Assembly: GCF_001541225.1 (NCBI RefSeq)
Contig: NZ_LMTS01000173.1
Coordinates: 28,316 to 92,315, forward strand
Source of the DNA: Variovorax sp. WDL1
GTDB taxonomy: Bacteria; Pseudomonadota; Gammaproteobacteria; Burkholderiales; Burkholderiaceae_C
Length of the DNA stretch: 64,000 nt
Reading direction: 5' to 3'
In this document: positions 1 through 10,299 of the stretch, in pieces
Numbering within the stretch: position 1 is the first letter of the stretch
Layout: each line of letters opens with the position of its first letter
The notes under the pieces: model-generated
The model's database searches: none
The model's input: the letters and a program-made list of their open reading frames with translations, nothing else
What the model was told of the DNA's origin: nothing
Position numbers and translations under genes: made by a program

Positions 1-49
1 GTTGACCAAGGCTTGGCGCTGCGCCAGGGCCTCGTCATCCGTCGGCCTG

Positions 50-1204
50 TCAGGTCAGCACATCGACCTCACCCTGTAGCGCTCGAAGCGCAGCCCACTT
101 GCGATAAAAGGCGGTATAGGCACCTGCGCTGCTCTCTGCGGCAATCGTGCGGATTGCCTTGGCCATTTCGTCCGCGAAGGGCTCCCAGCGAAACGTCGCG
201 GCTCGGCGCGCGCCTTGTTCGACAAGCCGCACGCGAATCGATGGATCTCGCACAGTGCGGAGTGCCTCGACCATCTCGGGAATCGACGTGCCTTCGATCG
301 TCAGGGCGGCACCTTCGGCCACTTCCGCAAGCGAACCGCGGGCGGTCGAGATCACTGGGCAGCCAGAGCTCATGGCTTCGGCCACAGGCAAGCCGAAGCC
401 TTCGTAGAGAGAAGGATAGACCAGCGCCGCTGCCCCGCCGTAGGCCAATGCAAGGTCTTCGTCGTCGAGGTCGATCTGGACGATCTTGTGTCCCGTGCTG
501 TCGACGGTTGAAGTGGGAGTGGTCTTTTCGCCGCCTACGCACAGGACGTCAAAGTCGACCTCGCCCATCGTGTTCACGGCGTCGAAGAAAAGGCTGGCGT
601 TCTTGTAGTTGTTGGCCTGTACGCGAGACCCCACGAACATGTAGTAGGGGCGTTCCAGTCCGATCCGGCGGCGGAACTCGGCGATGGCCCGTTCCTCGCG
701 CGGTTTGAATACCTTGGAGTCAATCCCGCAGTAGGCTACGGATGTCGCGTCAGGGTCGAGTTCAGGGTAGAACTCCAGCAGATCCTTGCGCGTATTTTTC
801 GAGATGCAGATGTGGCGACGCGCGTGAAGGATGGCGAGTTCCTTCTCGCGCCAATCCCTGGCCGACAAGTCGAACCCGAGCCGCTCCGGGATCATGTCGT
901 AGACGAGCAGCAGCGATGGTGTTTCCATCGGAGTGCTGTAGTAGGTCGACGTGAAAACCTTGGCACCATAGTGACGGCAGATCTGCTCCAGCAGTTGCGA
1001 GTCACCGGGGTTGTACTTGGATTTGTAGGCCGGAAAAGGAACGACTTCCACGCCATCGAATTCGTCGTTCTCGACGCCGCCCCGGTCGAGGAAGACGATC
1101 GGCATTTCGAGCTTCTTCGCAAGCTGCGGAAGTGTTGCCCGCCAGATGCGTGCGATTCCTGACTGCGCGAGCTGGAAGAAGACACCGTCAATTACTAGAG
1201 CCAT
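50..1204 (-). CDS. Glycosyltransferase family 4 (GT-B)
   Basis: A 384-residue GT-B glycosyltransferase that would transfer a nucleotide-activated sugar onto a growing glycan at the cytoplasmic face of the membrane. The C-terminal half carries the donor-binding signature, PSLYEGFGLPVAEAMSSGCPVI at about residues 265-285, with the EGFG and E-A-M positions typical of group 1 enzymes. No signal peptide or membrane segment is visible. The ATG is preceded by a GGGGA stretch. It lies 12 bases downstream of the next glycosyltransferase on the same strand, so the two are probably cotranscribed. Donor and acceptor cannot be read from sequence. Bases 1-49 beyond its stop hold no gene I can assign. Confidence 0.85.
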   Translation of the reverse strand: MALVIDGVFFQLAQSGIARIWRATLPQLAKKLEMPIVFLDRGGVENDEFDGVEVVPFPAYKSKYNPGDSQLLEQICRHYGAKVFTSTYYSTPMETPSLLLVYDMIPERLGFDLSARDWREKELAILHARRHICISKNTRKDLLEFYPELDPDATSVAYCGIDSKVFKPREERAIAEFRRRIGLERPYYMFVGSRVQANNYKNASLFFDAVNTMGEVDFDVLCVGGEKTTPTSTVDSTGHKIVQIDLDDEDLALAYGGAAALVYPSLYEGFGLPVAEAMSSGCPVISTARGSLAEVAEGAALTIEGTSIPEMVEALRTVRDPSIRVRLVEQGARRAATFRWEPFADEMAKAIRTIAAESSAGAYTAFYRKWAALRALQGEVDVLT

Positions 1205-1216
1205 CGTGAGTCCCCT

Positions 1217-2854
1217 TCAAGCGGGCGCGCGGCCGCGCGCAGCGGCGGAATGAAGCCGTAGCGCCCGTTGCGCTGCGGTGTAGCGCCAAGCCGGCGAGGC
1301 CCTCTCGGCCTCGCTGAGTTCCACGGGCACGCCCGTCAGCTGCGTCAGTTCGTGCATAAAGTCTTCCTCCGATGACAACAGCCGGGACGAGAGGAGCTTG
1401 TGGCCGTGCCGTTTGGTAATGCGATTCGCCTCATCGATACCGCGCGTGTTGGGCTGCGTCGACAGGCCTTCAGGATTGACGAAATAGACGACGTGAGGAT
1501 CGTTCACCTTGAAGAAGGTTTTCCCGGCCTGCACGCAGCGCAACCAGAAGTCGTAATCGCCAGCAGACCGGAAGTTGGCATCGAACAGCCCGACCTCGTC
1601 GTGCAGAGTGCGTCGCCACATCGGCGCGTTGTGTGGGGAATTCGACTGTATGAGGTTGTAGGGCGTGATGACGGGTACCTCGCTCTTGAATCCGACCGCC
1701 GCGGTCTTTGCGAATGACTCCTTGCCGGAGAACGAGTAGTAGAAGTCCTGGTACACGACATCCACGAAGGGAAACTTCTCCAGGATCTCCATCTGCCGCT
1801 CGAATGAATCGGACCTTCTCAGATCATCCAGGTTGGTGTTCGTGAGGTATCGGCCCTTGGACAACTCCACGCCGAGATTCCAGGCTTCATAGATCCCGAT
1901 TCGCGTCGGGGCTCGGTGGTAGACGATATTGGGGAATCGCTCCATGTAGCGGGCGATCACGGAGGCCTCGTTCTCCGGCGAGTCCGCATCGATGATGATG
2001 AGTTCGCAGTGGGTCGCGAAGATCGTTTGCGACGTGATGTTCTCGAGAAACTGCTCGATGTAATCTCCGCCACGATAGAGGCTCGCGATGGCGGAAACGA
2101 GAACTTCCGGCTTGCTGGGAACGCTCAGGCTCGCGTAACGCTTGGGCTCGACGGGTTTGTAGTCGGTCCCGATCTCGTCAGCCTTCGCTTGCCATTCCTT
2201 GATATTGATGAACCGGTCCGTGCCCAGCCAGGGCGCGTGATTGGGATCGTGCACTGGCATTTGCGCAGCATCCTTCAGCGCCTGGGCCGCGCGTTGGGCG
2301 AAGAGCTGCATTACCAACTGGCTGCGTGCAAAGTTCTGCCGGCTAAGCCAGTGGTCCCATTGGACGACCTCGGACAGCATGGGGCTGCGCTCCAGCAGGT
2401 CCTCGTAGGCGAACTGGATGAAACGGCCATTGGCCAGCTCGGGCAGGATATTGCCGCGCTGGCGCACGCCATCGGCCTCCGGCGACCCGGCGATGGCCTC
2501 GACAAGGCCGGCAACGCTCATCCGATTGCCGAGCACCTCGTTGATCCACAGCTGTCGTTCTTCGGGGCTGGGCGTGCGTTCCAGGCTCAATTGGTAGATG
2601 CGCTTGACCACCGCTTCGATCTCGCCCGGGTTCTCGATTCGAGCGGGAGCGGGTGTTACCGCAGCACTGACCTCTCCCATGACCTCTCCCATGACCTCTC
2701 CCACTTCCTCATGACGAGCGGGGAGGGGCGCCGGTTCGGATGGAGCGGCCCCGTTCGGCACCACGAAGACCGCGCGGTAACAGCGGCCCAGCAGCCGCCG
2801 CAGCCACCCAGGCATGTGCCGGCCCAGCGCCGACCTGCGTATTTGTTCAATCAC
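1217..2854 (-). CDS. GT2 glycosyltransferase with N-terminal DUF4214-like region
   Basis: A glycosyltransferase with two parts. The N-terminal half (about residues 80-180) looks like a DUF4214 domain (IYQLSLERTPSPEERQLW and GSPEA motifs), and the C-terminal half is a GT-A family 2 catalytic domain. That domain begins near LVSAIASLYRGG and has an acidic IIDADSPE motif and a downstream NLDD where a DxD is expected. I chose the GTG at 2854 because an AAGGTG ribosome binding site lies four bases upstream and the protein then begins VIEQIRRSALGR. An ATG at 2929 in the same frame is possible but has a poor-looking extension. A 12-base tandem repeat encodes a repeated GEVM just before the DUF4214 region. 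Confidence 0.8.
   Translation of the reverse strand: MIEQIRRSALGRHMPGWLRRLLGRCYRAVFVVPNGAAPSEPAPLPARHEEVGEVMGEVMGEVSAAVTPAPARIENPGEIEAVVKRIYQLSLERTPSPEERQLWINEVLGNRMSVAGLVEAIAGSPEADGVRQRGNILPELANGRFIQFAYEDLLERSPMLSEVVQWDHWLSRQNFARSQLVMQLFAQRAAQALKDAAQMPVHDPNHAPWLGTDRFINIKEWQAKADEIGTDYKPVEPKRYASLSVPSKPEVLVSAIASLYRGGDYIEQFLENITSQTIFATHCELIIIDADSPENEASVIARYMERFPNIVYHRAPTRIGIYEAWNLGVELSKGRYLTNTNLDDLRRSDSFERQMEILEKFPFVDVVYQDFYYSFSGKESFAKTAAVGFKSEVPVITPYNLIQSNSPHNAPMWRRTLHDEVGLFDANFRSAGDYDFWLRCVQAGKTFFKVNDPHVVYFVNPEGLSTQPNTRGIDEANRITKRHGHKLLSSRLLSSEEDFMHELTQLTGVPVELSEAERASPAWRYTAAQRALRLHSAAARGRAPA
2669..2703. repeat. 12-bp in-frame tandem repeat
   Basis: Nearly three copies of GACCTCTCCCAT lie inside the DUF4214-containing glycosyltransferase gene (2669-2680, 2681-2692, 2693-2703). 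Read on the minus strand they encode repeats of Gly-Glu-Val-Met. The unit is a multiple of three, so copy-number change would alter linker length without breaking the frame. Confidence 0.9.
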
Positions 2855-3238
2855 GTAGCACCTTGTCCAAAACTTCGGGTAGTCTGGTTGCGGCGAGTCG
2901 CAACCGAATGGAGGCCCAGCTCCGGCCATGCGCGATGTTGCAGGCAGTCACTCCCCGCTACCTGCTCGAGCATGCCGCATCGTGGATGACGGGACGCGAG
3001 GGTCGCGAAAGCAGTGCGGCAGCCCGCTCTCGCGCTGCTGGTTGAGCCTGCGGAAGCTTACCAGACCGTTGAGCGCCTCCGGCAGAGGCGGTCGGCCCTG
3101 GATTCGCTGCATTACGGTCCGAAAGGGACGCGGCATCGCAGCGCACATCGGGGCACGAGCGGGGAGCGGGCGCACATGCCTAAGCTCTAGAATCCTCCGT
3201 GTTGTCTGGAGGCACGCTGCCCACAGCGCTAAGGTCCC
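2855..3238. other. Divergent intergenic region, no gene assigned
   Basis: About 384 bases separate the minus-strand GT2 gene from the plus-strand FkbM gene and should hold both promoters. A TAGAAT hexamer at about 3187-3192 could be a -10 for the rightward gene, but no matching -35 is convincing. Open frames cross the region on both strands, but none has recognisable protein similarity or a good ribosome binding site. Confidence 0.4.
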
Positions 3239-5080
3239 GTGTCGGATCCGATAATCTTGCCGGCGCCCTTGCCCGACTCGCCTCCATTGCTGCAAGCCTT
3301 CATGCCTCCCAAAATCCCGTCACCCCTCCCCACCCAGAAGTTCGTCTCGTATGCCCAGAACTACGAGGACGTCATGCTGTGGCGTGCTCTGCAACAGGTG
3401 GAGCGGGGCTTCTACATCGACGTAGGCGCGCAGTCTGCGGAATCGGATTCGGTCACCAACTCGTTCAGTCTGCGGGGCTGGCGCGGGATCAACATCGAGC
3501 CTCATCCGGTGTACTTCGAGCAACTCGTTCAGTTGCGGCCGAATGACGTCAATCTGGATGTCGCGCTCGGGGAGCGATCAGGCACGCTGACGATGAATCT
3601 CATCGATGAATCAGGCTTGTCGACGGCGGATGCAGAAATCGCTGGCCGGCATGCCGCCGCCGGGCACACACTCCGAACGCATGAAGTAAGAATGCTGACA
3701 TTGGCAGAGGTGTGGCAGACGTATGTGCCGGACGGGCAGCCAGTGCACTTCCTCAAGGTCGACGTTGAAGGCTTCGAGCGATCCGTGCTCGCGGGCAACG
3801 ACTGGCAAGACGCTCGCCCCTGGATCGTTCTGGTGGAGGCAACGCTGCCGAACTCGCAGATCGAGAACCACGAAGTCTGGGAGCCGATCTTGACCGGTGC
3901 TGGCTACAAGCATGTCTATGCCGACGGCCTGAATCGCTTCTACGTTGCGGAGGAGCGAGCCGAACTCGCCGCCGCGTTCAAGTACCCACCCAACGTGTTT
4001 GATGGATTCATCACTGCGCCCTTCGAGCGCATGCAGCGGGAGTACTCCCGGCTGACGCTGGATCTGGACGCCATGCATGTGCGAGCTTCCGACCTGCTGC
4101 AGCAGGTGGGTGCGCTCGAACGAAGCTTGCACGACGGCAACGAGCGCGCTTCGAGTCTGCAGCAGCAGATTGGCGCGCTCGAAAGAAGCTTGCATGAGTG
4201 CCACCGGCGAATCGAATGCGCTGAAGCTGCTTTGGTTCAGGCACGGGAAAGGGAAATGGCGCTCCAGGATCGATTGGACGCCGAGCGGACTGCGCTGGGG
4301 CACGAGATCGAACAACGCGATCAGTTGTTAGGGCAAGCCGAGCAGCGCGCCAACTTGGCCGAGCAGCAGCGCAACGCAGCCGAGCAGCAGCGCGACGCCA
4401 TTGTCCAATCCCCTTGGTGGCGCATGACGGGGCCGGGCAGGGCCCTGTTGACCAGGGCACCGAAGTCTCTGCGCCGCCAGGTTCGCCGATCGGCGAAGGC
4501 GGCCTGGTGGGTCGCAACGCCTTGGCGCATTCCGGCACGGCTACGTTTCATTCGCGAGCGCCAGCGGATGGAGGCGCAGGCGGGAGGAGACGGGGCCAAG
4601 CCCCCTGCTCTGAATCTGTACCCGGACCGAACGCCCGATCGGCCACCCGTGCCGCCGATCGAGGCGCTACCGCGTGATGTCACCGATCGACCACTTGCCG
4701 CGCGCTGGTGCATATGCCTGCTTCGTTCGCAACCTGAAATCCGCGCACGTTTTCCGCGCGCGCTGTCACAGCCGGAAGCGGATGGGTTCATCGCCTGGGT
4801 GCGGGAGGAGAGCGGCCAACGCTTTGGCCTTTCGGAGCCGGCGCGCTCGCTGGTCGTGAGCGTCCTGCAAGAAGACTTTGGCAACCGCGCGCGTCAGTAT
4901 TTCGTTGATCGCCCGGATGTGCGTCAGCTTCATCCGCACGGGCTCAGCCCGGCGGGCCAAGGAGAGCTGTACAACTGGTTCATGCAGTTCGGCTGCTCCG
5001 AAGGCCGGTTGTCGGCGGAAGAGGTGCTTTGGCTCTTCATTCAGGTGTCCGAGGCACCTGAGCAGGGGGGCGGACAGTGA
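3239..5080 (+). CDS. FkbM-family methyltransferase with coiled coil and C-terminal accessory module
   Basis: A 613-residue protein. Residues about 35-250 form an FkbM-type SAM-dependent methyltransferase, with YIDVGAQSAESDSVT as the SAM-binding glycine motif and FLKVDVEGFERSVL as the conserved FkbM block. It probably O-methylates a sugar. Residues about 270-385 are a Gln/Glu/Leu-rich coiled coil containing a tandem repeat (GALERSLH twice). Residues about 395-610 are a module that recurs at the N-terminus of the glycosyltransferase at 12449. The GTG start follows an AAGG; an internal ATG at 3302 lacks a ribosome binding site. Its stop overlaps the next gene's start (GTGA), indicating translational coupling. 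Confidence 0.85.
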   Translation: MSDPIILPAPLPDSPPLLQAFMPPKIPSPLPTQKFVSYAQNYEDVMLWRALQQVERGFYIDVGAQSAESDSVTNSFSLRGWRGINIEPHPVYFEQLVQLRPNDVNLDVALGERSGTLTMNLIDESGLSTADAEIAGRHAAAGHTLRTHEVRMLTLAEVWQTYVPDGQPVHFLKVDVEGFERSVLAGNDWQDARPWIVLVEATLPNSQIENHEVWEPILTGAGYKHVYADGLNRFYVAEERAELAAAFKYPPNVFDGFITAPFERMQREYSRLTLDLDAMHVRASDLLQQVGALERSLHDGNERASSLQQQIGALERSLHECHRRIECAEAALVQAREREMALQDRLDAERTALGHEIEQRDQLLGQAEQRANLAEQQRNAAEQQRDAIVQSPWWRMTGPGRALLTRAPKSLRRQVRRSAKAAWWVATPWRIPARLRFIRERQRMEAQAGGDGAKPPALNLYPDRTPDRPPVPPIEALPRDVTDRPLAARWCICLLRSQPEIRARFPRALSQPEADGFIAWVREESGQRFGLSEPARSLVVSVLQEDFGNRARQYFVDRPDVRQLHPHGLSPAGQGELYNWFMQFGCSEGRLSAEEVLWLFIQVSEAPEQGGGQ

Positions 5081-6246
5081 GTCATCGACGTCCCCGCCTC
5101 GCCTTGGACACCTACGTCCTGGCTCAAGGCATCAAGACCGGCGTGTACCGAGTCTGCGACGAACTGTTTCCCTTGCTGGTGCGCGACGATCGCTTCGGCA
5201 GCCGCCTCTACTTTCGCTCGCACGACGTAGCGAAGGCTCCCGGCTTGAGAAAGCGGCTGAATGCCCCGGCACATTCCGCACCTGCGCATCGCCCATCGGA
5301 CGATGCCGACATCCTGCTGTCGCCTTTCGGCGTGACGCCCGCCGAGTGGTTGCTGGACGATCATGTGCTTCATGCCCATATCGTCTACGACCTCATCGGC
5401 ATCAAGCATCCCGAGTATTTCTCGTCGGAGGGCGCAGCCGAGGTGCAGCGCATCATGGACAGCCTGGACGAGCGCACGGTTGTGTTCGCGATTTCGGAGT
5501 TCACCAAGAAGGATCTGCTGGCCTATCGGCCTGACCTCAGCCCGCGTCAGGTGACGGTCATCCCGTTGGCCGCCGGCTCGCGTTTCCACCCATGCGACGA
5601 CCGGATGGCGATCAAGGCTATGCGCGCCAAGTACGGCATACCTCCAGGCGTACCCTACGTCTTGAGCTTGGCAACGCTGGAGATTCGTAAGAACCTGGAG
5701 CAGGTCGTCCATGCGCTGGTTGCTCACCTGGAGCAGAACCCGGAAAGCGACCTGCACCTGGTGCTGTCGGGCATGTCCGGCTGGAAGCTCGAACAATTGC
5801 ACAGGGCATTTGCAGTTGCCAAGCGCTGGCGCCATCGCATTGTCCTGACCGGCTTCGTGGAAGATGCGGATCTGTCGGCGCTCTACAGTGATGCGCTGTG
5901 CTTCATCTACCTGTCGCGTTACGAGGGATTCGGCCTCCCGCCTTTGGAAGCGATGGCTTGCGGCACCCCCGTCATTTGCGCCGATAACTCCTCGCTGCCC
6001 GAGGTAGTGGGGCAGGCGGGACTATTGTTCGACTCCGACGATGTGCAGGGCGTCGCCAATGCGATGCATCAGATCGCTGCATCTACTGTGCTCAGGCAGG
6101 AACTGGCAACGGCCGGGCTGGAGCGGGCCCGGCTTTTCAGCTGGGATCGATGTGCAGACATCGTCGCGGAGACCCTGATTGTCGCGCATGCCCGCCATGT
6201 GCAGCGGCCAACCAATAGCCGGCGCCGTGTATTGGCGCCTGGCTAG
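5077..6246 (+). CDS. Glycosyltransferase family 4 (GT-B), copy A
   Basis: A 389-residue group 1 glycosyltransferase with the donor-site signature YEGFGLPPLEAMACGTPVI at about residues 285-303. It opens MSHRRPRLALDTYVLAQG and is clearly paralogous to the N-terminal half of the protein at 7870, which shares long runs such as YVLSLATLEIRKNL. GTG is the start, inside the stop of the FkbM gene, so the two should be coupled. It probably adds one residue of the fucose-containing glycan, but its specificity is unknown. It converges on gmd, and the 150 bases between them show no clear terminator. Confidence 0.88.
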   Translation: MSHRRPRLALDTYVLAQGIKTGVYRVCDELFPLLVRDDRFGSRLYFRSHDVAKAPGLRKRLNAPAHSAPAHRPSDDADILLSPFGVTPAEWLLDDHVLHAHIVYDLIGIKHPEYFSSEGAAEVQRIMDSLDERTVVFAISEFTKKDLLAYRPDLSPRQVTVIPLAAGSRFHPCDDRMAIKAMRAKYGIPPGVPYVLSLATLEIRKNLEQVVHALVAHLEQNPESDLHLVLSGMSGWKLEQLHRAFAVAKRWRHRIVLTGFVEDADLSALYSDALCFIYLSRYEGFGLPPLEAMACGTPVICADNSSLPEVVGQAGLLFDSDDVQGVANAMHQIAASTVLRQELATAGLERARLFSWDRCADIVAETLIVAHARHVQRPTNSRRRVLAPG

Positions 6247-6396
6247 CGGCTGGCGCGCGCGGCCCGCGGGGATGGCGTCGAAGGATTCGGAGCCGCGCGC
6301 CTCGGGCGAAGCGCGGTCGCTGCCTCAGCAACGGGGCGATCGGTGCGGGGGCGCCCAATCGAGGTTGCGTGAGCGCAGCGTCCGCGCCAAGGTGCT

Positions 6397-7869
<1,473 letters not shown>

Positions 7870-10122
7870 ATGAGTGAAATGAAACCACGCCTCGCGCTGG
7901 ATATGTATGTACTTGCGCAGGGCGTCAAGACTGGCGTTTGGCGAGTCTGCGACGAGCTCTACGGAAGGCTGGCGGTTTCTTCGCGTTTCAGCCCGTGCCT
8001 GCTCGTGCGGCCTGGCTACGAGCTCAAGGCCAGCGAGTACATCGCAACCGAAGGCCTGCCCGGCAAGCTCCACGACAATCAACTCGCGCCGTCCGGCGAC
8101 GCCGACATCCTTCTGTCTCCGTTCGGTGTGGCTCCGAGCCGATGGCTGGAAGACGAGAACGTCCTCCAGGCGCACATCATCTATGACCTGATCGCGATCC
8201 ATCGGCCCGAGTACTTCAGCGTGGAGGCCGCGACGGAAGTGCGCAACATCATCGCCAGCCTCGATGAGCGCACGGTGATCTTCGCGATTTCCGAACACAC
8301 CCGCAACGAACTGCTTGCATGCCGCCCCGACCTCAGCCCGGCGCAGGTGACCGTGATCCCCCTGGCCGCCGGCGAACGCTTCAAGCCTTGCAACAACATG
8401 GGCGAGCGAGTTGCCATGCGGGCGAAGTACGGCATTCCCGCCGGGGTGCCCTATGTCCTGAGCCTGGCGACGCTGGAGATCCGCAAGAACCTGGACCAGG
8501 TCGTCAAGGCCTTCGTGCGGTACCTGGAGCACCATGGCGCAAGCGAGATGCGCCTGGTGCTCGCCGGCATGTCGGGATGGAAGCTCGAGAAGCTCGACGA
8601 GGCGCTCGCGGGGGCCGGCCGGTGGCGCGATCGCATCGTGCTGACAGGCTTCGTGGACGACGAAGACCTGTCGGCGCTCTACAGCGACGCCCTGTGCTTC
8701 GTCTACCTCTCGCGGTACGAAGGATTCGGCCTACCTCCGCTGGAGGCCATGGCCTGCGGAACGCCTGTCATCTGCGCTGACAATTCCTCCCTTCCAGAGG
8801 TGGTGGGGGACGCGGGGTTGATGCTGGATGCCGACGATGTCCAGAGCGTCGCAGACGCCATCCGGAAGATCGCCGATGACGACGCCTGCAGGGGCGAGCT
8901 TTCTCGCAGGGGCCTTGAAAGGGCCTCCTTGTTCGATTGGGACCGCTGCGCTGAGATCGTGATGGACACGTTGGCCGCTGCTTACGAACGGCATGCTGCA
9001 AGGCCCGCGCACCAGAGGCGCCGGTCGCCGGTGCTGCCTGCCACCCCCGAAGGGCTGGAGGCCGTCAATCTCGACAGTTTGGCCGAGGCCAGTTTTCTCG
9101 GCTACAGGAATGGCAGCTTGGGGCCCGCGTTCGTCACGCATGGTGCTCCGCTGTCGGCCAGGGCCGGTGCCGGATGGCCCGTGTGGATGGATCGTCTTCC
9201 GAATGCGGGCGCAGCGGGCCGCATCGAAGGCGGGTTGCGGACGCTGGGGCAGTTGAAGTCCGGCAGTCCTGACGCGCCGCTGGTCAGCTATGTCACCGTG
9301 GTTCGAAACAACGTGGCGACGCTGGCCCGGACCATCGAGAGCGTCCAGCAACAGACCTATGGCAACGTCGAGCACATCGTGCTGGATGGCGCCTCGACGG
9401 ACGGCACGCTCGAACTCATTCAGCAATACGCAGACCGGCTCGACTACTTTGTATCCGAGCCCGACGACGGCCTCTATGAGGCGATCAACAAGGCCATTCC
9501 GCTGGCGCGAGGGCAGTTGATCTGTGTCCTGAATTCCGACGATTGGCTCGAGCCGCATGCGGCAGAAATCGCTGTCTATCGCATGCGCGAAATGTGCGGG
9601 GAGCCAGCCCTGCTGCTGACGACAGCGCTGGTGCGCGATGGAGCAGTCATCCACGAGTGGCATCCCGCCTTTGTTCACCCCGGCAGCTATTTCACCTGTG
9701 CGAACGATTGCCACAATGGAATCTACGCCACACGGGCGGCGTATGAGCGATCCGGGCCGTACGACAGTGCCTACAAGATCGCGGCCGATTTCAAGTGGAT
9801 CATGACCTGCCTCGAATCCGGCGCTAGATTCGTCTACACGCGAGAGCCCACGGTCAACTACTCGATGGGCGGTACGTCTGGTGACGTTCGCCAGCACAGT
9901 ATCGAGTGCATGCGTGTCGTGAGTGACCGCTTCGGGTTTCTTTCGCAGGTCGAGGTAAGCGGTCTCTATCACAGCTTCTTCATGCTGGCGGGGGCATTCG
10001 CGGCCGAGGAAGGTGGTCGCCCAAGCAACCACACGCTGTTCCTGCGGCGGGTCTTCGCGGCCCATGAGAGCAAGTCCGATTTTCTGAGCGCGCTGGGCTG
10101 GGCCTCGATGGCAACGCTCTAG
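7870..10122 (+). CDS. GT4-GT2 bifunctional glycosyltransferase, probably truncated by an amber codon
   Basis: A two-domain glycosyltransferase. Residues 1 to about 385 are a GT4 domain paralogous to the gene at 5077 (YEGFGLPPLEAMACGTPVI). Residues about 470-640 are a GT-A family 2 domain (VSYVTVVRNN, then VLDGASTDGT, and VLNSDDW as the DxD-like motif). The start is one of two adjacent ATGs (7867, 7870) or MKPRLALDMY at 7879; the ribosome binding site is weak. The frame ends in TAG at 10120-10122. The same frame continues as protein-like sequence for 58 codons to a TGA that overlaps the next ATG, so the functional ancestor probably ended at 10299. Two domains suggest that one protein adds two successive sugars. 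Confidence 0.8.
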   Translation: MSEMKPRLALDMYVLAQGVKTGVWRVCDELYGRLAVSSRFSPCLLVRPGYELKASEYIATEGLPGKLHDNQLAPSGDADILLSPFGVAPSRWLEDENVLQAHIIYDLIAIHRPEYFSVEAATEVRNIIASLDERTVIFAISEHTRNELLACRPDLSPAQVTVIPLAAGERFKPCNNMGERVAMRAKYGIPAGVPYVLSLATLEIRKNLDQVVKAFVRYLEHHGASEMRLVLAGMSGWKLEKLDEALAGAGRWRDRIVLTGFVDDEDLSALYSDALCFVYLSRYEGFGLPPLEAMACGTPVICADNSSLPEVVGDAGLMLDADDVQSVADAIRKIADDDACRGELSRRGLERASLFDWDRCAEIVMDTLAAAYERHAARPAHQRRRSPVLPATPEGLEAVNLDSLAEASFLGYRNGSLGPAFVTHGAPLSARAGAGWPVWMDRLPNAGAAGRIEGGLRTLGQLKSGSPDAPLVSYVTVVRNNVATLARTIESVQQQTYGNVEHIVLDGASTDGTLELIQQYADRLDYFVSEPDDGLYEAINKAIPLARGQLICVLNSDDWLEPHAAEIAVYRMREMCGEPALLLTTALVRDGAVIHEWHPAFVHPGSYFTCANDCHNGIYATRAAYERSGPYDSAYKIAADFKWIMTCLESGARFVYTREPTVNYSMGGTSGDVRQHSIECMRVVSDRFGFLSQVEVSGLYHSFFMLAGAFAAEEGGRPSNHTLFLRRVFAAHESKSDFLSALGWASMATL

Positions 10123-10299
10123 CACCCTGAAGATGTGGTGGCCGCGCCCGAGCCTGCGCCAGGCGCGCAGGCGCAGGTCGGGCCACCCCCGGTGCCGACC
10201 ATCAAGCGATCGGTCAAGGAACTGGCCAAGAGCCTCCTTTACAAGCATCCAGGCCTCTATGGCGCCGCGGCACGCGGATACCGGCGACTCAGGGGATGA
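10123..10299 (+). pseudogene. In-frame C-terminal tail severed by TAG
   Basis: Directly after the TAG, the same reading frame runs through 58 sense codons: a Pro/Ala-rich linker, then a basic stretch containing KRSVKELAKSLLYKHPGLYG. It ends in TGA at 10297-10299, which overlaps the ATG of the next gene as ATGA. The coupling arrangement matches others in this locus and argues that this was the native C-terminus. A single CAG-to-TAG change would explain it. A sequencing error, or true loss of a dispensable tail, are the alternatives. Confidence 0.65.

Noticed and set aside
1..49. Start of another minus-strand gene at the left edge
   Set aside because: An ATG-initiated frame exists, but only about a dozen codons are available and two frames compete, so it cannot be assigned.
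2948..3172. A minus-strand frame in the GT2-FkbM intergenic region
   Set aside because: It contains protein-like runs such as RPFRTVMQRIQGRPPLPEAL, but there is no start signal and no family recognised. Not enough to call a gene.
6247..6396. Terminator between convergent glycosyltransferase and gmd genes
   Set aside because: No stem-loop with a T-tract on either strand. Any termination here would have to be factor-dependent.
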